From NCBI RefSeq assembly GCF_000516985.1, contig NW_006917094.1, forward strand, positions 3,348,001-3,412,000: a stretch of 64,000 nucleotides of DNA. The letters are read 5' to 3'. Numbering within the stretch: position 1 is the stretch's first letter; every line of letters starts with the position of its first letter. A program made the translations under genes and the position numbers. Shown here piece by piece: positions 1-14,339 of the stretch. The notes under the pieces were generated by a model. That model was not told the origin of the DNA. It worked only from the letters and a program-made list of their open reading frames with translations, and did not search any database. This DNA comes from Pestalotiopsis fici W106-1. Taxonomy: Eukaryota; Ascomycota; Sordariomycetes; Amphisphaeriales; Sporocadaceae.

Positions 1-2782
1 ATATCGGGCGTATAAAACGTCGATATAAACGAATATTTTTTAAAAAACGTTTTCGATTGCCTTAAATCCGTCGGCAAGCTTTAAATTATCGATTACCGAT
101 TTAAGGTTTTTATTTACGGCTATATTATAGGCGTAATTATACGTAAACGGAAATGCGTTATATTTAATAATAAATTTTTTAAATTTAAACGATAAGCGGT
201 CGTTTTTTTGGCGTTTAAGTCGTTATTATCGTTTTTAAGCTTTATTTTAATATATTTAACCGGCTATTAAGCGCTGCGGAAGCCGGGTTCGAAGCTCGTT
301 ACGGCTTTATCGAAATTTAGGTCGATAACGACGGAATCGTCGGCTACCGCTTTTACGGGTATAAAAAACCCGGCGGGCCCGATCGCGATTTTAGCGGCGG
401 CAAGCTTTTTTTCGGTAAATTTCCGATAAATAATGGAATTTAACTAAAATAAATCGATAGGTTAGGTTTATTACGTTTTTTATACGCCGCGGCTATATCC
501 GATTAAGCGGTAATATATTTTTATATTAATAAAATAATATATAAAAAGATAGCTAAAGCCGTAAAATATAATTTACGTATATACGCTATATAAAAAATTC
601 TAAAATAAAATTTTAAATAAACGATTAAAACGCGGACCGTTAGCGCTTATAGCGAAAAGCGCGTTAAAGTCTTTTTTACGTTTATTACGGATATTTTTGC
701 TTTTTTTTGCCGATTTTACGATTACCGGGAATATATTTTGCTAATTTTTTAAATCCGTTTTCGCGTTTTTTAGCTATTATTAATTTGCGATAATTTTTTT
801 AACGAGCTCCGAAATTTATTTTTAGAAAATTTTATTATTTTATATAATTATATCGATTAAGGTAAAAATTTTTCTAAAGGCTATAATTAGGCTAAAAAAC
901 CTATTAAAGTATTATTTAATAATAAATACCTTTTAAAAAAATAAATTATCCTTTAAAATCCTAATAACGTTTAAAACGCCGGTATCGTTCGGATCGAATC
1001 GCTCGCTAATTATTATTTATAATCGCTGCTTAAAATAAATAAACTAAAACGAAGGCTTTATTAAATTTAAAAGCTAAAATATAAATTAAAATAAATGGCT
1101 TTTTGGGTTTAATAGTCGTTAAAGGTAAAATAGCACATATTTAAATAGCGAGCCTAAGGGAGATTTTTATATTTTTTATAGCGACGAAATATTGCGTAAT
1201 AGGTTAATTTAAATGCCTAATTTTAAAAGCCGGTAACGGTAATTTATATTTCCTAAATCCTTAAAACCGCAAAACCTTTAAATTATTATTAATAAGTCGT
1301 TATTATATTTAAATAAATATTGCTATTTTATTTTATAAATAAATATAAGCTATAATATTTTAAATTGCCTTTTTAAATTATATATTTGCGTATCGTTCCA
1401 AAATAATATAGCTATATTTAATATTCCGATAATATACAATTTATATCGCGATAAATCGCTATAAATACCGGATAAAGACGAAATAGCGTTTAAATAGGCT
1501 TACCCGCTTTTACGCTTATTGCGATTAAATTATTATTTAATTTTATTGCTTTCTAAAATACCCGCTATTAAATACGATATTTATTTAAAATAATTACCGA
1601 AATAGCTATAAAATCCTTTAAAACGGCCTAAATTTTTTTAAAAAAGCAATATTTTAAAGGTATTTTTTAAACGAGGAAAACCGTTTTCGCCGAAAATAAC
1701 GATAAAAAAGGCTTTGCCGTTAGCGGTAAAAACAAATTTAAACTATAGTTAAATCGTTATATATACGATATAAAGTTATAGGAAATACGCCGGGATTTGG
1801 CCCGGGAAAAATTAACGGTTTTAATAAAGTAAATTAAAAATTAGTTTGTTTATTATTTTAAAAAGTTCGGCTCCGGCGATAAATTCGACGCTACGGCGAT
1901 TTAATTCGAAGGATAAAAATTTAAACCGCCCGTTTTATTTAAGATTTTGCGCCGCTTTAAAAGTATTATTATATTAGAATTTAAAAGCTTTCCTAAATAT
2001 AACTAAAGCTTTTTTAAAGGCGGTAGCTAAAATAATAAATAACCGGGTATTATCGAAAAAAACAAGGCTGGCAATTTTAACGCGCCTAGCGATTTTAGAA
2101 ATTTTAATTTTAGTATTAATAATTTTAAAGCTAATAATTTTAAAGCTAATAATTTTAAATATTTTAATAATTTTGCCGATATTTTAGGCGGTTTCGCAAA
2201 TAAAGCCGAAAAGCTTTAAAATGCTTTCGATAACGAAAAAAATTAGTTATATTCCGTAAATATTTTAATAATAAAAGAATTTAGCTAAACGACGAAATCG
2301 CGCTAAATAAAATAAATAATATATAAGCGTTTTTCGATCCGCGTAATAAAGTTAATTATATCCTTTTAGGCGTTTTCCCTAAATAATATAAAAGTGTTAT
2401 AAAAAAAAAGTAAAGGTAAAGGCCCGGGCAAAGGCAAGGGCCAAAGCAAAAATAAAGGCGATAATAAAAGCGATAGCAAAGGTAAAATAAAACCCTAAGG
2501 CTCCCGCTTAATTAAAGGCAAAAATAAAGGCCGGAAAGATAAATCCACGTTTAGTATTTTTTAAAGCTTATATAATAATAATAATAAGCATTTGCTTAAC
2601 CCCGAAAGCATAATCGAGCGCGCCCGCGATACCTAGGCGTCATTAACGCAAAATGCGCCGCGGGCTAAAATTAAAGCGTTTTTTAGCAAAAATATAGCCC
2701 GGTCCTATTTAATTTTAATATTTTAATATTTCGATAATATAAAGGAAAAAAAGATATTAATTTTTTATAACGTAAATAATTT
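1..2782. other. RIP-degraded sequence, unidentified element remnant
   Basis: No open gene is present. Around 2100-2170 there is a short tandem run of a 15-bp unit built on AATAATTTTAAAGCT. At about 2408-2500 a purine-rich stretch of GGCAAAG-like units reads on the plus strand as a Lys/Gly-rich basic tract, which would suit a nucleic-acid-binding protein such as a Gag, but no diagnostic domain was found. The larger copia element was inserted at 2783-2787, so this sequence continues at 11305; both halves are from an older resident sequence. Confidence 0.6.
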
Positions 2783-2787
2783 CGGGA

Positions 2788-3079
2788 TATAATATAGTTA
2801 AAGGAGTATATAAAATAGGTTTAAAAGAGTTATAATATTAAAATAAGCTAAAAGCGTTAAAAGGTATAGGTATAATTATAAAGTATATTATATTTATCTA
2901 AATTTTAAATAAAAAAAAAAGCATATAATCCTATTTATATATTTATTTATTAAAAAGATTTATTAATTTCCCTAAAGTATACGGACCTTATTCGTAAGCT
3001 TTTTGCTTTTAATAAAAATATTTATATATTCCTTATATTTAATATTTTAAAGACCCTTAAGGTTTAACTAACTGTTATA
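2788..3079 (-). repeat. LTR of the larger copia element (3' LTR in element orientation)
   Basis: It is 292 bp and pairs with 11009-11299; nearly all differences between the two are C/T or G/A. Its outer (left) part keeps more G and C than the same part of the partner, whereas its inner part is more mutated. Confidence 0.9.
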
Positions 3080-5500
3080 TACCTTTTAAGCTTTTAAAGC
3101 GTTTTTTAAAAGCTTAATAAAAATATATTAATTAAATAGCCTTTTAAAATCCTTATTTTTAAATTAAATTAAATATAAAAATAAAAATCTTAAGCTTTTT
3201 TAAATACCTATTTTATATTTTTTTAAAATTTACTTTATTTTTGCCATTTTTATTTTAAGGATTAAATTTAATTATTAAATTACCGATTAATAATAGGTTT
3301 TTTTAGCGATAATTATTTTTATTTATTATATATAAACCCGGATTAAAAAAGCTTTTTTTATATTTTTACCCTTTATTTAAATATTTTTTTTATAAAAATT
3401 CCTTTATTTATAAATTTTTTTTTAAAAATAACTTTTTTATACGCTATTTATTTAAAGATTTTTATTTTTTCCTTTTTTTTTTATTAATATTTATTTTTAG
3501 CATTTAGTAATTAAATTTAAATAAATTTTAGATTTTTTTTTTATTTAATTATATTTATTTTTAATTTTTTATATTTTTTAAATTTTTTTAATATAGGTTT
3601 ATTTAATTAGAGTTTTTTTTTTATTACGTTTACACCTTTTTAAATTAGTGCTTTAAGCTTTTTTTTTTTTGTAATAATTAAAAAATCTAGTAATAATTAT
3701 ATTCGATAAAATATAATAACTAATTTTATCGATTTTTTTATTATTAAGCCTTTAATAACTGCTTTAGGTGCGCTTTTATTAATTTATATTTATTTAGCGT
3801 TTTTATCCGAATTAAAAAATAATAATTTATTTAATCGGATTAATTATCCTATTTATAAATAGTTTATTTCCTATTATTTTTTAAATTTTTTTTTTTTTTT
3901 ATTTTTTAAATTAGATTTTTTTAAATTTTTTTAATTTATTTTTATTTATTACTTTTTTAAAAAATAATTATACGTTTTTATTTTTTTATTATATTATTTA
4001 TTATTATGTTTCGCTTTTTTTCTAAATTTCCTAAAAAAACTCGCGTTTAAAGCTATACGCGCCGCCCGTTTTCGTTTAATAGCTTTAAGGCTTAATAAAA
4101 CCGAATAATAACTAAGCTTTTTCGTTATAATAAAAAAAAAAAGCGCGTTTATAAAGCTAAGCGTTAACGTGCTTTTTAGCAGTAATAATAAATTTCGATT
4201 TTTTTAGCGTTTATTTTTATATTTTTTTTAATTCCTAATATTTATCCGTTTTAATTTTTATAATATTATACTTAATAATCCCGATTTTCTTCGTTTTTCG
4301 GTTAAATCGCGTTTTTTTATTTAAAATAATTTAAGCGCTAATAAAGCTTTTAGGTTTAATTTTTTTGCTTTTTTTAATCGAGGAATTTTTAAAATTCCGG
4401 TTCCGATTTAATTTTTAGTTATTTTTAGTAATTACGTTCGCATTTTTTCCGGTAATTACGCCCCTTTTATTTATATTCCTCGTAATTAATCGCTTAAAAT
4501 AATTAATTTTACCGAAAATCGTAAGCAATTTATTACTTTTTTTATTTATTTTAATAATAAAAAAAGCATTTTTATATTTATTCCTTTTATTTATAGCTTT
4601 TATTACCCGTTAGCAAAAATTAAAAAAAATAATTTTAAACCTTCCGTTTATCGCTTTAAATATATTATTTATATTTAACGTAAAAAATTAAAATATTTAG
4701 CTAATACCCTTAAACGCGTTATAAAAATTTTAAAAATACGTAATAATATTTTTTGCGTTTATTATATTAAAACTATTATTATTAATCGTATATATAAAAA
4801 TATACCGGCTAATAGTAAATATTTTTAAATTTTAAAAAATCGCTATTATTATTATAATAAAAATTGCGATAATTATAAACTTATATAAATTCTTTTTAAT
4901 TTATATTTTGCTTTTTATATTTTTTAAAATATAAAAATTAATATTATAATAATTATTTTAGTATTATTTTTTTTATATAGCGCTATATAAATTATTTTTA
5001 TAATAAAATTTATATAAAGCGTAAATATTATATTATTTTTAAAATCGCTATTAAAATTTATTAGCAGCAAATTTTCGATAAAGCGGTTTTAGGCTTTAAT
5101 ACTATTTTTATTTATATAAATTTTTTTCCGATAATAAAAATAATTAAATAGGAAATTTTTATATATAATACTCGAATATAAAAATAAGCAAAAAGATTTT
5201 TATAATAATATATTAATAAATATAAATTTAGCGTTTATATATTTTTTATAAATTAAACTTTACGGTTTTTCGGTTATTTTTTTATTTGCTTAATAAAATA
5301 TTATAATATAAGCGTTTTTTACCGGTAATTTTTATTAATTAATTTTCTTATTATTTTTAATATATTATTTATAATATTAATATAATTTTGCGGAAATTTA
5401 GGTAAAATACGAAACGCTTAAATTTTTATTTTAAAAGCGTTTTAATAAGGTTATTTATTAGCATTTAGTTTATTCGAAAATAAGTAATCCTAAAAAATCC
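3080..5500. other. Unexplained 2.4-kb segment inside the larger copia element
   Basis: This lies between the end of RNase H and the 3' LTR, where copia elements usually have little sequence. It is strongly RIP-mutated. On the plus strand, antisense to pol, a frame starting at ATG 4007 can be followed for some distance if TAA and TAG are read as mutated codons, and it begins with a Lys/Arg-rich region. Because RIP makes stops everywhere and removes TGA, that frame is not statistical evidence of a gene. An extra antisense ORF, a nested insertion or a long 3' untranslated region would all fit. Confidence 0.35.
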
Positions 5501-6450
5501 CTTTATATATTTTTATTTAAATTATATATTATTAATATCGATATATTTTAGTTTAATATTAATTTTTAGGTTATTATTTATTATAAACCGTATTATTTGC
5601 TAATTATTATAAAAAATATTTTAATTTTATCTAAAATCGAGCTTTAAATCCTAATAAAGCCGTTTATATATTAAAGTTTTTTTAACGGTTTCCGATAAAG
5701 CGTTTAGCTTTGCTTTTATCGTATTAATAAATATAATATTTTATTTAAAAGCCTTTTATATTATTAAACCGCTAAAAAGCATAATAATATATTTTTATAA
5801 GCTTTTTTTTAATTTTTAATTATTAGCAAATAAGGCATTTTTTATTATTAAAATTTAGGTTTTTATATATTTTTTATACCTAATACCGAAAAATTTAGTA
5901 TTTTAAAAATATTTAATAATTTATAATTTAATTTTAAAATGCGTTAGTTTTAAGTTAATAAGGAAATAAAAAAGCTAAGCTATAATAAATATAATATTTA
6001 ATTTAATTATAATAATAATATATAATATTAAACCGATTATTTTTTGGAATTTTTTAATTTCGCTTTTAATAGCGATATTTAGGTATTTTTCTAAAAAGGC
6101 TAAGCTTATAAATACGGCTAATATATTCGATTAATTATTTACCCCGAATTTAGCTACGATTTTTTTTATATAAATATTATATAATAATATAACGGTTTTT
6201 ATATTTTGGTTTCTAAATACCCGAATATTAAAAAATTATAAAACGTTTTTTTTAATTTAAATTTATATTTTTTTTAATATTTTTTATAAGCGTTTAGGCT
6301 ATTTTTTTATAATTTTTATAATAAAAAATAAAAATATTATCGACGTAAAATATTAAGAATATTATATAATTAAGGTTAAAAAATAAGTATAGTTTTTTAA
6401 TAAAGGCGTTAAATCCTAGTTATATTAATATATTATTAAATTTTTTATAT
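5500..6450 (-). pseudogene. copia pol remnant: reverse transcriptase C-terminus and RNase H
   Basis: Read on the minus strand, 6336-6347 encodes Y-V-D-N, the RT catalytic YVDD with its last Asp changed to Asn by a G-to-A transition. Downstream the frame gives a hydrophobic Tyr/Ile/Glu-type stretch ending K-I-V-A-K-F-G-V (about 6130-6190), like the conserved region after the copia RT core, and then an RNase H segment near 5630-5720 ending in the copia pattern A-L-S-E-x-V-K. Stops are TAA or TAG at positions expected for Gln or Trp. It is clearly dead. Confidence 0.8.
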
Positions 6451-9400
6451 TATAATAATAATAAATTTTTAAGCTTATATAAGGCCTTTTTAAGCTTTAA
6501 ATATTTATGCTTTATATTAAAATTATTTAATAGCTTATAATATATAAGTTTTAAAATTTTTTTTAAAGCGTTAAAAAAGGCTTTAATAATATTATATTAT
6601 TTATATTTAAAATTATTTTTAGCAGCTATAATTATTATAATTTTAAATAATTAAGCGGCTAAAATTAAAATATAGGTATTTTTTACGCTTTTTTTTTAAA
6701 AATCTCCTTTTATAATAAACTTTGCTTTAAATTTTATTAAATAGTTATTTTTATCGAATTTATATATTTATACCTATATTAAAAATATAAATTTATTAAA
6801 GCGTTTTTTGCGATTTTTTTTTTAAATATTTTTTATATTAAGGTTTTAAATTTAAAGCTTATTATCTTTTTAAACTAAAGCCTATATAAATAGTTTTTTA
6901 GCTTTTTTTATTTTTTTGGTTTTTATAATACGTTATTTAGGTATATTTTTTCCTTTTTTAAATTAAAAGCGATGCCTTTAAATATACCGAAATCTTTATC
7001 GTTATTTAAAAGCTTTTTTAAAACCGATAAAATGCCTTTAAATTCTTTTTTATAATATAGTATTATAGCTACGATTATAAAATATAAAATTTTATACGCT
7101 AAAAGGTTTTTATTTTTAATTATTAGTATAAATTAATCGTTAAATTCTTTTTAAAATAAATCGGTTAATAAAATTGCAAATATTCCGTAAAATACTACTA
7201 ATATATATAATTATCCGTATTTTTAAAAAGCTTTTTTAATACGCGTATTACGCTTAATTTCGATTATTTCGTTTAATTAATCTTTTATAAAAGCGGTTAA
7301 AGCTATATTTTATATTTTTTGCTTTTTTAAATTAATAAACCGTATAAATATTTTAATTTTAAGGTATTTTGCTTTAATAAGAATTAAAGGTCGCGATTCT
7401 TTAGCGTTTTTAAAAATTAAAAATAATAATTCCTTAGCGTTTTAAAAATTTTTATTTTTAAATAAATTAATAGTTATATTTTTTAAAAACCTTAGTTTTA
7501 ATATTAAATTATTAAGCATTTAGCGTTATGCTATATACTTTTAATTATTTTTTATCGAAATATTATTTTTTTATAAAATATTTTCGCGATCCTTTTTTTT
7601 ATAAATGCCGGTTTTTTTATATAATTTAAGCGTAATTATTAAGGATAAAAAGCCCTAATTTTTTTGCCTTAGCTTAGGAGAATTTTGTATTTTTAAAAAG
7701 ATATTTAGGTAAATATTTAATATTTAAGTATTAAAAAGGCTATTTTTAACGTTATTTTTAAGCTATTCCGTAATTTATTAAGCTATATTTATATGCTCGG
7801 AAATAGCATTAAATATAAATTTATCCTTTAAATCGGATAATATAAAACGTAATTATAAAGCGTTTTAAAAGTTAAATTATAAAATAATATCGCTTTTAGA
7901 AAATATTGGTTTAAATTTTTTAATTTCGTTAATAATAGGATAAAGTTTTTTTTTAACGATTTATTTTTCCTATTCCTTTTAAAGGCTTTTATAAAATATT
8001 TTTTTATTAAATTTAACGTTTTTTATAATTATAATTTAATTTAGGCTTAAAATCTAAATACGAAAAAATTAATTAAAATAATATTTAACTAAATATCTAA
8101 AATAAGCTTTTAAATAAATTTTATAATATTTTAAATTAATACTTTTTTTTTATTTCTTTTTAAAGCGTAAGCTATATATCCGTATACGTAAATTAAATTC
8201 TAATCCGGTTTTAAATTAATAATAATTTTTTATATAATTTTTAGGGTATATTATCGGAAATATTATTTAAATTATTTATTTAATATTTCGTTTAATAATT
8301 AGTAATTTTTAAAGGCGCTTAATAATATATTATATAAATATATCGCGGTTTTTAATATTTTTAGCTAAAGCGTAAAAGGGAAATTCGCAGATATTAGTAT
8401 TGCTAAGGTTTTTTTTTAAAGCTTTTAAATAGCTTTTTTAGCTCCTCCGTTTAATTTAAATATATAAAAGGTTAATAATTAAATAATAATTTTTTTTTCC
8501 TTAATTTAGCGTTTATAATAGCTAATCCCGCGCGCCGGTAAAAATGCCGTTTTATTATCGTAAAAGATTATATAAACGAAAAAGCGATATTATCGTTTTA
8601 TCGATATAACGAAATTAATAATTATTAGGGTAAATTCGTTTTTTTTTTTAGATTTTAACGGGAAAACGAAATATTTTCGTAATTATTTTTCTTTAATAAT
8701 TAATATATAAATGCTTTTATTAAAAGCTTTATTATAAAATATAAGGTCTAAAAATATCCGCTAAAATAATCGTTTTATTTAATATTTTTTAGTTTTTTTT
8801 AAAATTATTTAAATAGCTTTAAAGCGTATATAGATTTTATAATTAAGTTATTTTATTTTATTAATTTAAATATTTTTTACGTTTTTAGCAAACCGTTTAA
8901 AAGCTTTAGCCTTAAAATGTTTTAACCGAAAATACTAAAATAATTTTTTATTAAATTTAGGCTAAATATATACTTTAAATTATTATATTTTTCGTTAATT
9001 AATAAAATAAAATGCTAAAATATAAGGGTAGCTTATATTTATTTTAGCAAAAAAATTAAAAAAATAAAAAAATATAAGCTTATATTTAAAAAAAGTTAAA
9101 TAGAATTTTCGCTAAAATTTATAAAATATAATATTATGCTTTAATATTTTATATTTAATAATAATATTATATCCGTAAAATTATGCTTTTTTTTTATTTA
9201 ATTTAAATTTAAAAATAATATTATAATAAAAATTTAGAAAATAAGTAATATCGTTAAATACGAAATCTATTTTAATATTTATAGGATTATTAATATAATT
9301 TTTAATAATACGGATATTTTAGCTTTAAATAGGAAAAAATAAAATATTAGCCTAAATTTAATTTTTATTTTTTATAGGTTTAATAAAATTTAATAATAAA

Positions 9401-11008
9401 AATTTAAAATTATTTATTATATAAATAGCGTTATAATTATTAAAAAGCGTAAAATCGGATAATAGGTATTTGCTAAAAACGGTAATATAAATATTAATAA
9501 TATTATTAAAATTTATAATAGCAAAATTAATAATTATAGCGATTAAGGAAAGGCAAAAGTTTAGCTAAAATATAAAAAATATATTTAAAAGCTTTTCGGA
9601 AATAAAAAAAAAATCGAATTAAAAAAAAGCAGTAAAAAAGGATTTTTATACTTTTTTATAAAAAAAATAGGTTAATAATTATAACGCTAATAAAATTAGG
9701 GTATAAAAACCCGCTTTTAAGGTTTTTTTTATTAGGGTTATTTAATATTTAGCCGATAATTTTAAATTAATTTTTTAATTTTTTATATTTTTTTTATTAT
9801 ATATAAAAGCGGATTTTATTTATTTCCGCTTTAAATAATATTTTAATTTTTTTTTCCGTTAAGCTTATAAAGGCGTATTTTAAAAATAAATATATTTCCG
9901 GGCCTTATTAATAATTTTTTTATCCCTTTTTTTTGCAAAAATAAAAAAATTCCTAAGCTAAAATGTTAAAATTCGAAATCGTTAATCCCGTGCTTTTTAA
10001 TATTTTATTTCCGTAAAATTTTAAGCTTAGGCCTAAAATTGCGAAAACCTTTAGTTTATTAATTAATAAAATAATTTCGTCGAATTAATTAAAAAGCGCT
10101 TTTTTTTAAAAATATTAAAAATTAAAAATAATTCGTTTTTAAAATTATTAATACGCTTTATTTATTTTTTCCTTAGCTAAGCATAATTTTAATATTTATA
10201 ACGCGTAAAAAGTTTTTAACGGTAAAGGCTTTATAAATTTTAAAAATTTAATATATCCGGGTTTTTGCTCGTTTAATTTTTTATTTAAAGAATTATTTTT
10301 AAAAGTCCTAGGCTTTAATTATAATAGCAAAATAAAGCTTATATTATAATTTTACGCGTTTTATATAATTAATTTTATTTAATTTATAAAAAGCTTTAAG
10401 CTATTTAACGTAATATTTAAAAATATATTTTTTTATTTTTTCCGTTTTAACTTTAATAATTTATAAAAAGCCGGGGTTTATTATTTTATTAATTTATTTT
10501 TTTAAATAATATATTTTATTAATTTAAGCAAAAATAACGTTAAATAAGATTTATTTAATAAAAATTTTTTATTATATGCTTTTCGGAGCGTAAAACTTAT
10601 AGGTATAGGCTTTTTTTTCGGAGCTTTTCCTTTTTTAGTTTTTTTTATTTTATAATAGCTGCTAAATGCTTTTTTTTAAATTGCTTTTAAAGGTTTTTAG
10701 TATATTTTTCGATTATTAAAAAGGAAAAGCCTTTTTTAAGGAAAAAAAGCGTAAAATTTAGATTTATAAAATGCTAAATTTTAAAGTAATTTGCTAAATG
10801 CTTATATTTAAAAAATTAATTAGGCTAATTATATTTTTTATTAAATTTAATATTAGCTTTAAATTTTTTAAATTTAAATATTTTTAAACGTATAATAATA
10901 AAAAAATAAATTAAATTTAAAAGCTAATATTATATATTTTTTTAAAATATAATAATAAAATGCGGAATATAAAATATAATAATTTTACGAGCAAACCGGG
11001 TTTATAAT

Positions 11009-11299
11009 TATAATATAATTAAAAAAATATATAAAATAGGTTTAAAAAAATTATAATATTAAAATAAATTAAAAGCGTTAAAAGGTATAAATATAATTAT
11101 AAAATATATTATATTTATTTAAATTTTAATTAAAAAAGGAGCATATAATCCTATTTATATATTTATTTATTAAAAAAATTTGTTAATTTCCTTGGAGTAT
11201 ACGGACCTTATCCGTAAGCTCCTTGCTTTTAATAAGGATATCCATATGCTCTTTATATCTGGTATCTTAAGGACCCTTAAGGTCTAACTAACTGCCATA
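11009..11299 (-). repeat. LTR of the larger copia element (5' LTR in element orientation)
   Basis: It is 291 bp. Its right-hand half (about 11160-11299) is almost unmutated and still has CA and TG dinucleotides, including a short palindromic TTAAGGACCCTTAAGG. Its left half is heavily RIP-mutated. The target duplication CGGGA follows at 11300-11304. Confidence 0.9.
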
Positions 11300-11304
11300 C
11301 GGGA

Positions 11305-13079
11305 TTTATATAATTAAATAATACCGCGCGATATAACAGCTGGTTTTTGCTAAAAAGGCTTTTAATAAAAATAAAAATAAAAACGATATTATAAATAAAA
11401 TTAAAAAAATAAAAAAGGCCAAAAATACGTTACGCGGCATTAAATAATAATTAAGCGAAAATATTATCGAGGTTTTTAAAATTTATATAAATACCGTATT
11501 TTTCCTCCGGGATATTTAAAATAAATTATAAAATTATTAATATAAATATATTTATTAGGCTAGAAATATTTAATATAACGTTTATATTGCGATAACGTTT
11601 AGCGATTTAGTAATAAGCGAGCCGGCTTATTAAATAAATTAGATTCGCGGCGTTAATAGCTAATTATAATTAATAATTTACAAATAATATCCGAGTTTTT
11701 AATATTTACGATTTTATATGCTTATTACCGTATTTTTAATTTATTATACCTGACTGCCGTGTTTTTAATTTATTATGCCTGACGTAACCGTTTATTTAAC
11801 CTATTATAACGGGATTCGGCGTCGATCGGGTAGCGCCGTGGTTATAAGTTAATAATTATAAATTATGAAACGCTGCGCTTTATTGCTATTCGAATAAATT
11901 TTTCCTAGCGTGATATAATAGGCGGTTTAATATCGGATTAATCGGGTTATTAATTTATTTTAAGCAATTTATAACGATATTACCCAAATTTTTATTTTTA
12001 TATATATATATTAGGCGAGCCGAATAGTATTATCGGATCGCAGTTTAAAAGAATTTTAATTAAAATTTTAATAAATATTAAACCGTAATTTATAAAATTA
12101 AAACCGATAAAAAATCGCTATATATTTAATTAATTTTAATAAAATAAATTTATAACGGCACGTTCGGTAATAAAATTAATATTATTAAAGCGTTTATAAA
12201 TAGGATATCGATTAAATATATTGCTAATTCCGGCTATATATTAATTATAAAAGGTAATAATACGCTTATTTCGTCGAAATAAAGGCTTAGGTTTAAACCG
12301 TTAAATTTTAGCGTTTAAACGACCTTTACGACCGGTTATATTTTAACGATTTTAATAATATAAATAAATCGATCGTATTCCTTAAAATCCATAATAGCAT
12401 TTACCGCTTTTTTTTTTAAATTTATAAAAAATGGCATTTTCAAAATAATAATAACCTCGCGCGAATTTAAAATAATTTATTTAAATTAAACAGAAATATA
12501 GATTTAGTCCGGCTAAAACGGCGACGTATTAAAAAAGGCCGGCGAAGCCGCGTTCGCCCGCGAAAAATAAAAAAAAAAGGAAAAAGCGGTCGGCTATAAA
12601 TGCAAAATCGGGGTTATAATCGGCGGCGCAAAACGAGCCCTAATAATTTAAGCGATAACTTTAAGTTTTTAGGTACCGAAAAAACGTTTTTAGCGGTCGC
12701 AAAAAATTAAAAAATAGTTACGGTTCTCGATTTTTATAAGCTTAAATCGGGCCGCGTTTCGGCGTATATATTTTCGATTTAGCGGTTAGCAAAATTAAAT
12801 AATAAAATATAATAATATAAAATAAGTATTAGCGACCGCATAAGCGATATTTATAAATAATTATATTAAATAATTATAGCAAAATAAAAATTAATTAGCA
12901 GGTAATAATATATAATAATATTCCGCCGTATCGTTTTTTAATTAGTTTTAGCTAAAAAAAAATAATTTAACCGGTATATCGGTAACGTAATAAAAATATA
13001 AATAACTTAAAAGGCTTTTTAATTTATAAATTTATAAAAATTATTGCTTATTATTTAACCGTAATTAATAGCGTGGTTT
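11305..13079. other. RIP-degraded sequence continuing from position 2782
   Basis: This is the right-hand side of the site into which the larger copia element jumped. No gene is visible. It contains a two-copy 29-bp tandem repeat at 11727-11784. Confidence 0.55.
11727..11784. repeat. 29-bp tandem duplication
   Basis: Two units, 11727-11755 and 11756-11784, share the core TTTTTAATTTATTAT followed by CCTGAC. The differences are A/G, consistent with RIP after duplication. Confidence 0.7.
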
Positions 13080-13330
13080 TATAGCTTTACCGATAATGCG
13101 CTTTTTTTTCGCTGGTAAAAGACGAGGTATTAAGATATAAGTGGAATCCGGATGCAAGGTGGCAGGTGAAGAATCTGCGTAAATACGTTAACGGAATCGG
13201 ATATAATGGATGGGTTTTTAATTTTGTAAATTATAAATAAGAGTTAATCGGCTAAGTGCGTAATTTAAATATATAATAGATTAAAGCTGTTCCGTGGGTA
13301 ATAAAAGTATTATTTATTAAAGCTTAAAGC
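13080..13330. other. Weakly RIP-mutated island
   Basis: Around 13120-13260 CA, TG and GG dinucleotides reappear (for example GGTGGCAGGTG) inside strongly mutated flanks. No reading frame, RNA gene or repeat partner was recognised. It may be younger or single-copy sequence that escaped RIP. Confidence 0.45.
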
Positions 13331-14339
13331 TAGCTCGTTAACGATTATTAAAAATAAAGCTTAATAAGCCGTTTAAATTTGAACCCGCTAGCCTTGCCGT
13401 TATAATAAGGCAATATAAAATAATAAATTATTTTTAGTTAATTGCAAATAGGAATTTTTTTTTTATTATATATTTCCCTATAAATGCATATTTAACCCAA
13501 ATTACGATAAAATCCGAAATAATCCGTTTAAAAGCATAACCCGTTTAAAGGCCATTTGATCCGTCCGAATTATATTTAAAGGTCTCGGACGCTGCCAGCT
13601 AACTACCGCCTAATAGCAGATTTTAGTTAAAAATTTTAATATTAATAAAAATGGATTTTAATATATACCTATTATATATAAAATCTCCTATTGCACCGTC
13701 GTTTATTTTATATAAAGGAAGCAGGTCGTTAAGCATATATTTATAATATATTAGTATATATATAAAATATTATTAGAAATAAATTAGTATATATAAAGCT
13801 TAGTGTATTTAGGTATATAAAGTTTTGCAAAGTAATATCTAATTATAATTAATTTATAAATTATACCTCGCTATAAAAGGAATGCTAAAGGAAATCGGGA
13901 TTTATTAAACTAGGCAGCATTTAGCTATATTTATATACGGAAAATTTTAGCTTATAGATTAAATTAAGAATAAATACTGATTTAATAGTATTAGGCTATA
14001 AAATATTATATAATACGCCGGATTAGATTATAATTTTAAAATTAATAAATATCGGATATAAGTCGATTAATTAAATTTTACCCGTTTATTAGCTTTATTA
14101 TATATAAACGATTTTTATATAATTTTTATTTTATAGCGTTTATTTACGGCGTTATAATAATATATTTAATATAAATACTAGGAACCAAGCAAAAAAAAAA
14201 TATTACCGTATTAATAAAAAATATATCGAATATAATAATTTTTAATAAATAAAGGCAGTTTTAACTATATAACGTATATATTTTAAGCTATATTTAAGCA
14301 TAAGCAATAAATATCTAAATAATTTATTAGGCCTTTAAC
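13331..14339. other. AT-rich sequence without recognised features
   Basis: Mostly RIP-type sequence with a small less mutated patch at about 13540-13620. No coding, RNA or terminal-repeat signal was recognised. Confidence 0.5.

Larger units (their letters stand above)
2788..11299 (-). mobile_element. Ty1/copia-type LTR retrotransposon, full length, RIP-inactivated
   Basis: The element is bounded by direct LTRs at 2788-3079 and 11009-11299 and flanked by a 5-bp target duplication CGGGA (2783-2787 and 11300-11304). The LTR ends read TA...TA, as expected from TG...CA after RIP. On the minus strand a reverse transcriptase YVDD-type motif lies at 6336-6347, followed leftward by the RT C-terminal region and the RNase H motif resembling T-E-A-E-L-N-A-L-S-E near 5630-5720, which is copia domain order. 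A purine-rich tract ending AAAAGGTA sits next to the left LTR, which suits minus orientation. All frames are full of stops. About 2.4 kb between RNase H and the left (3') LTR is not accounted for, making the element long for copia. Confidence 0.88.
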
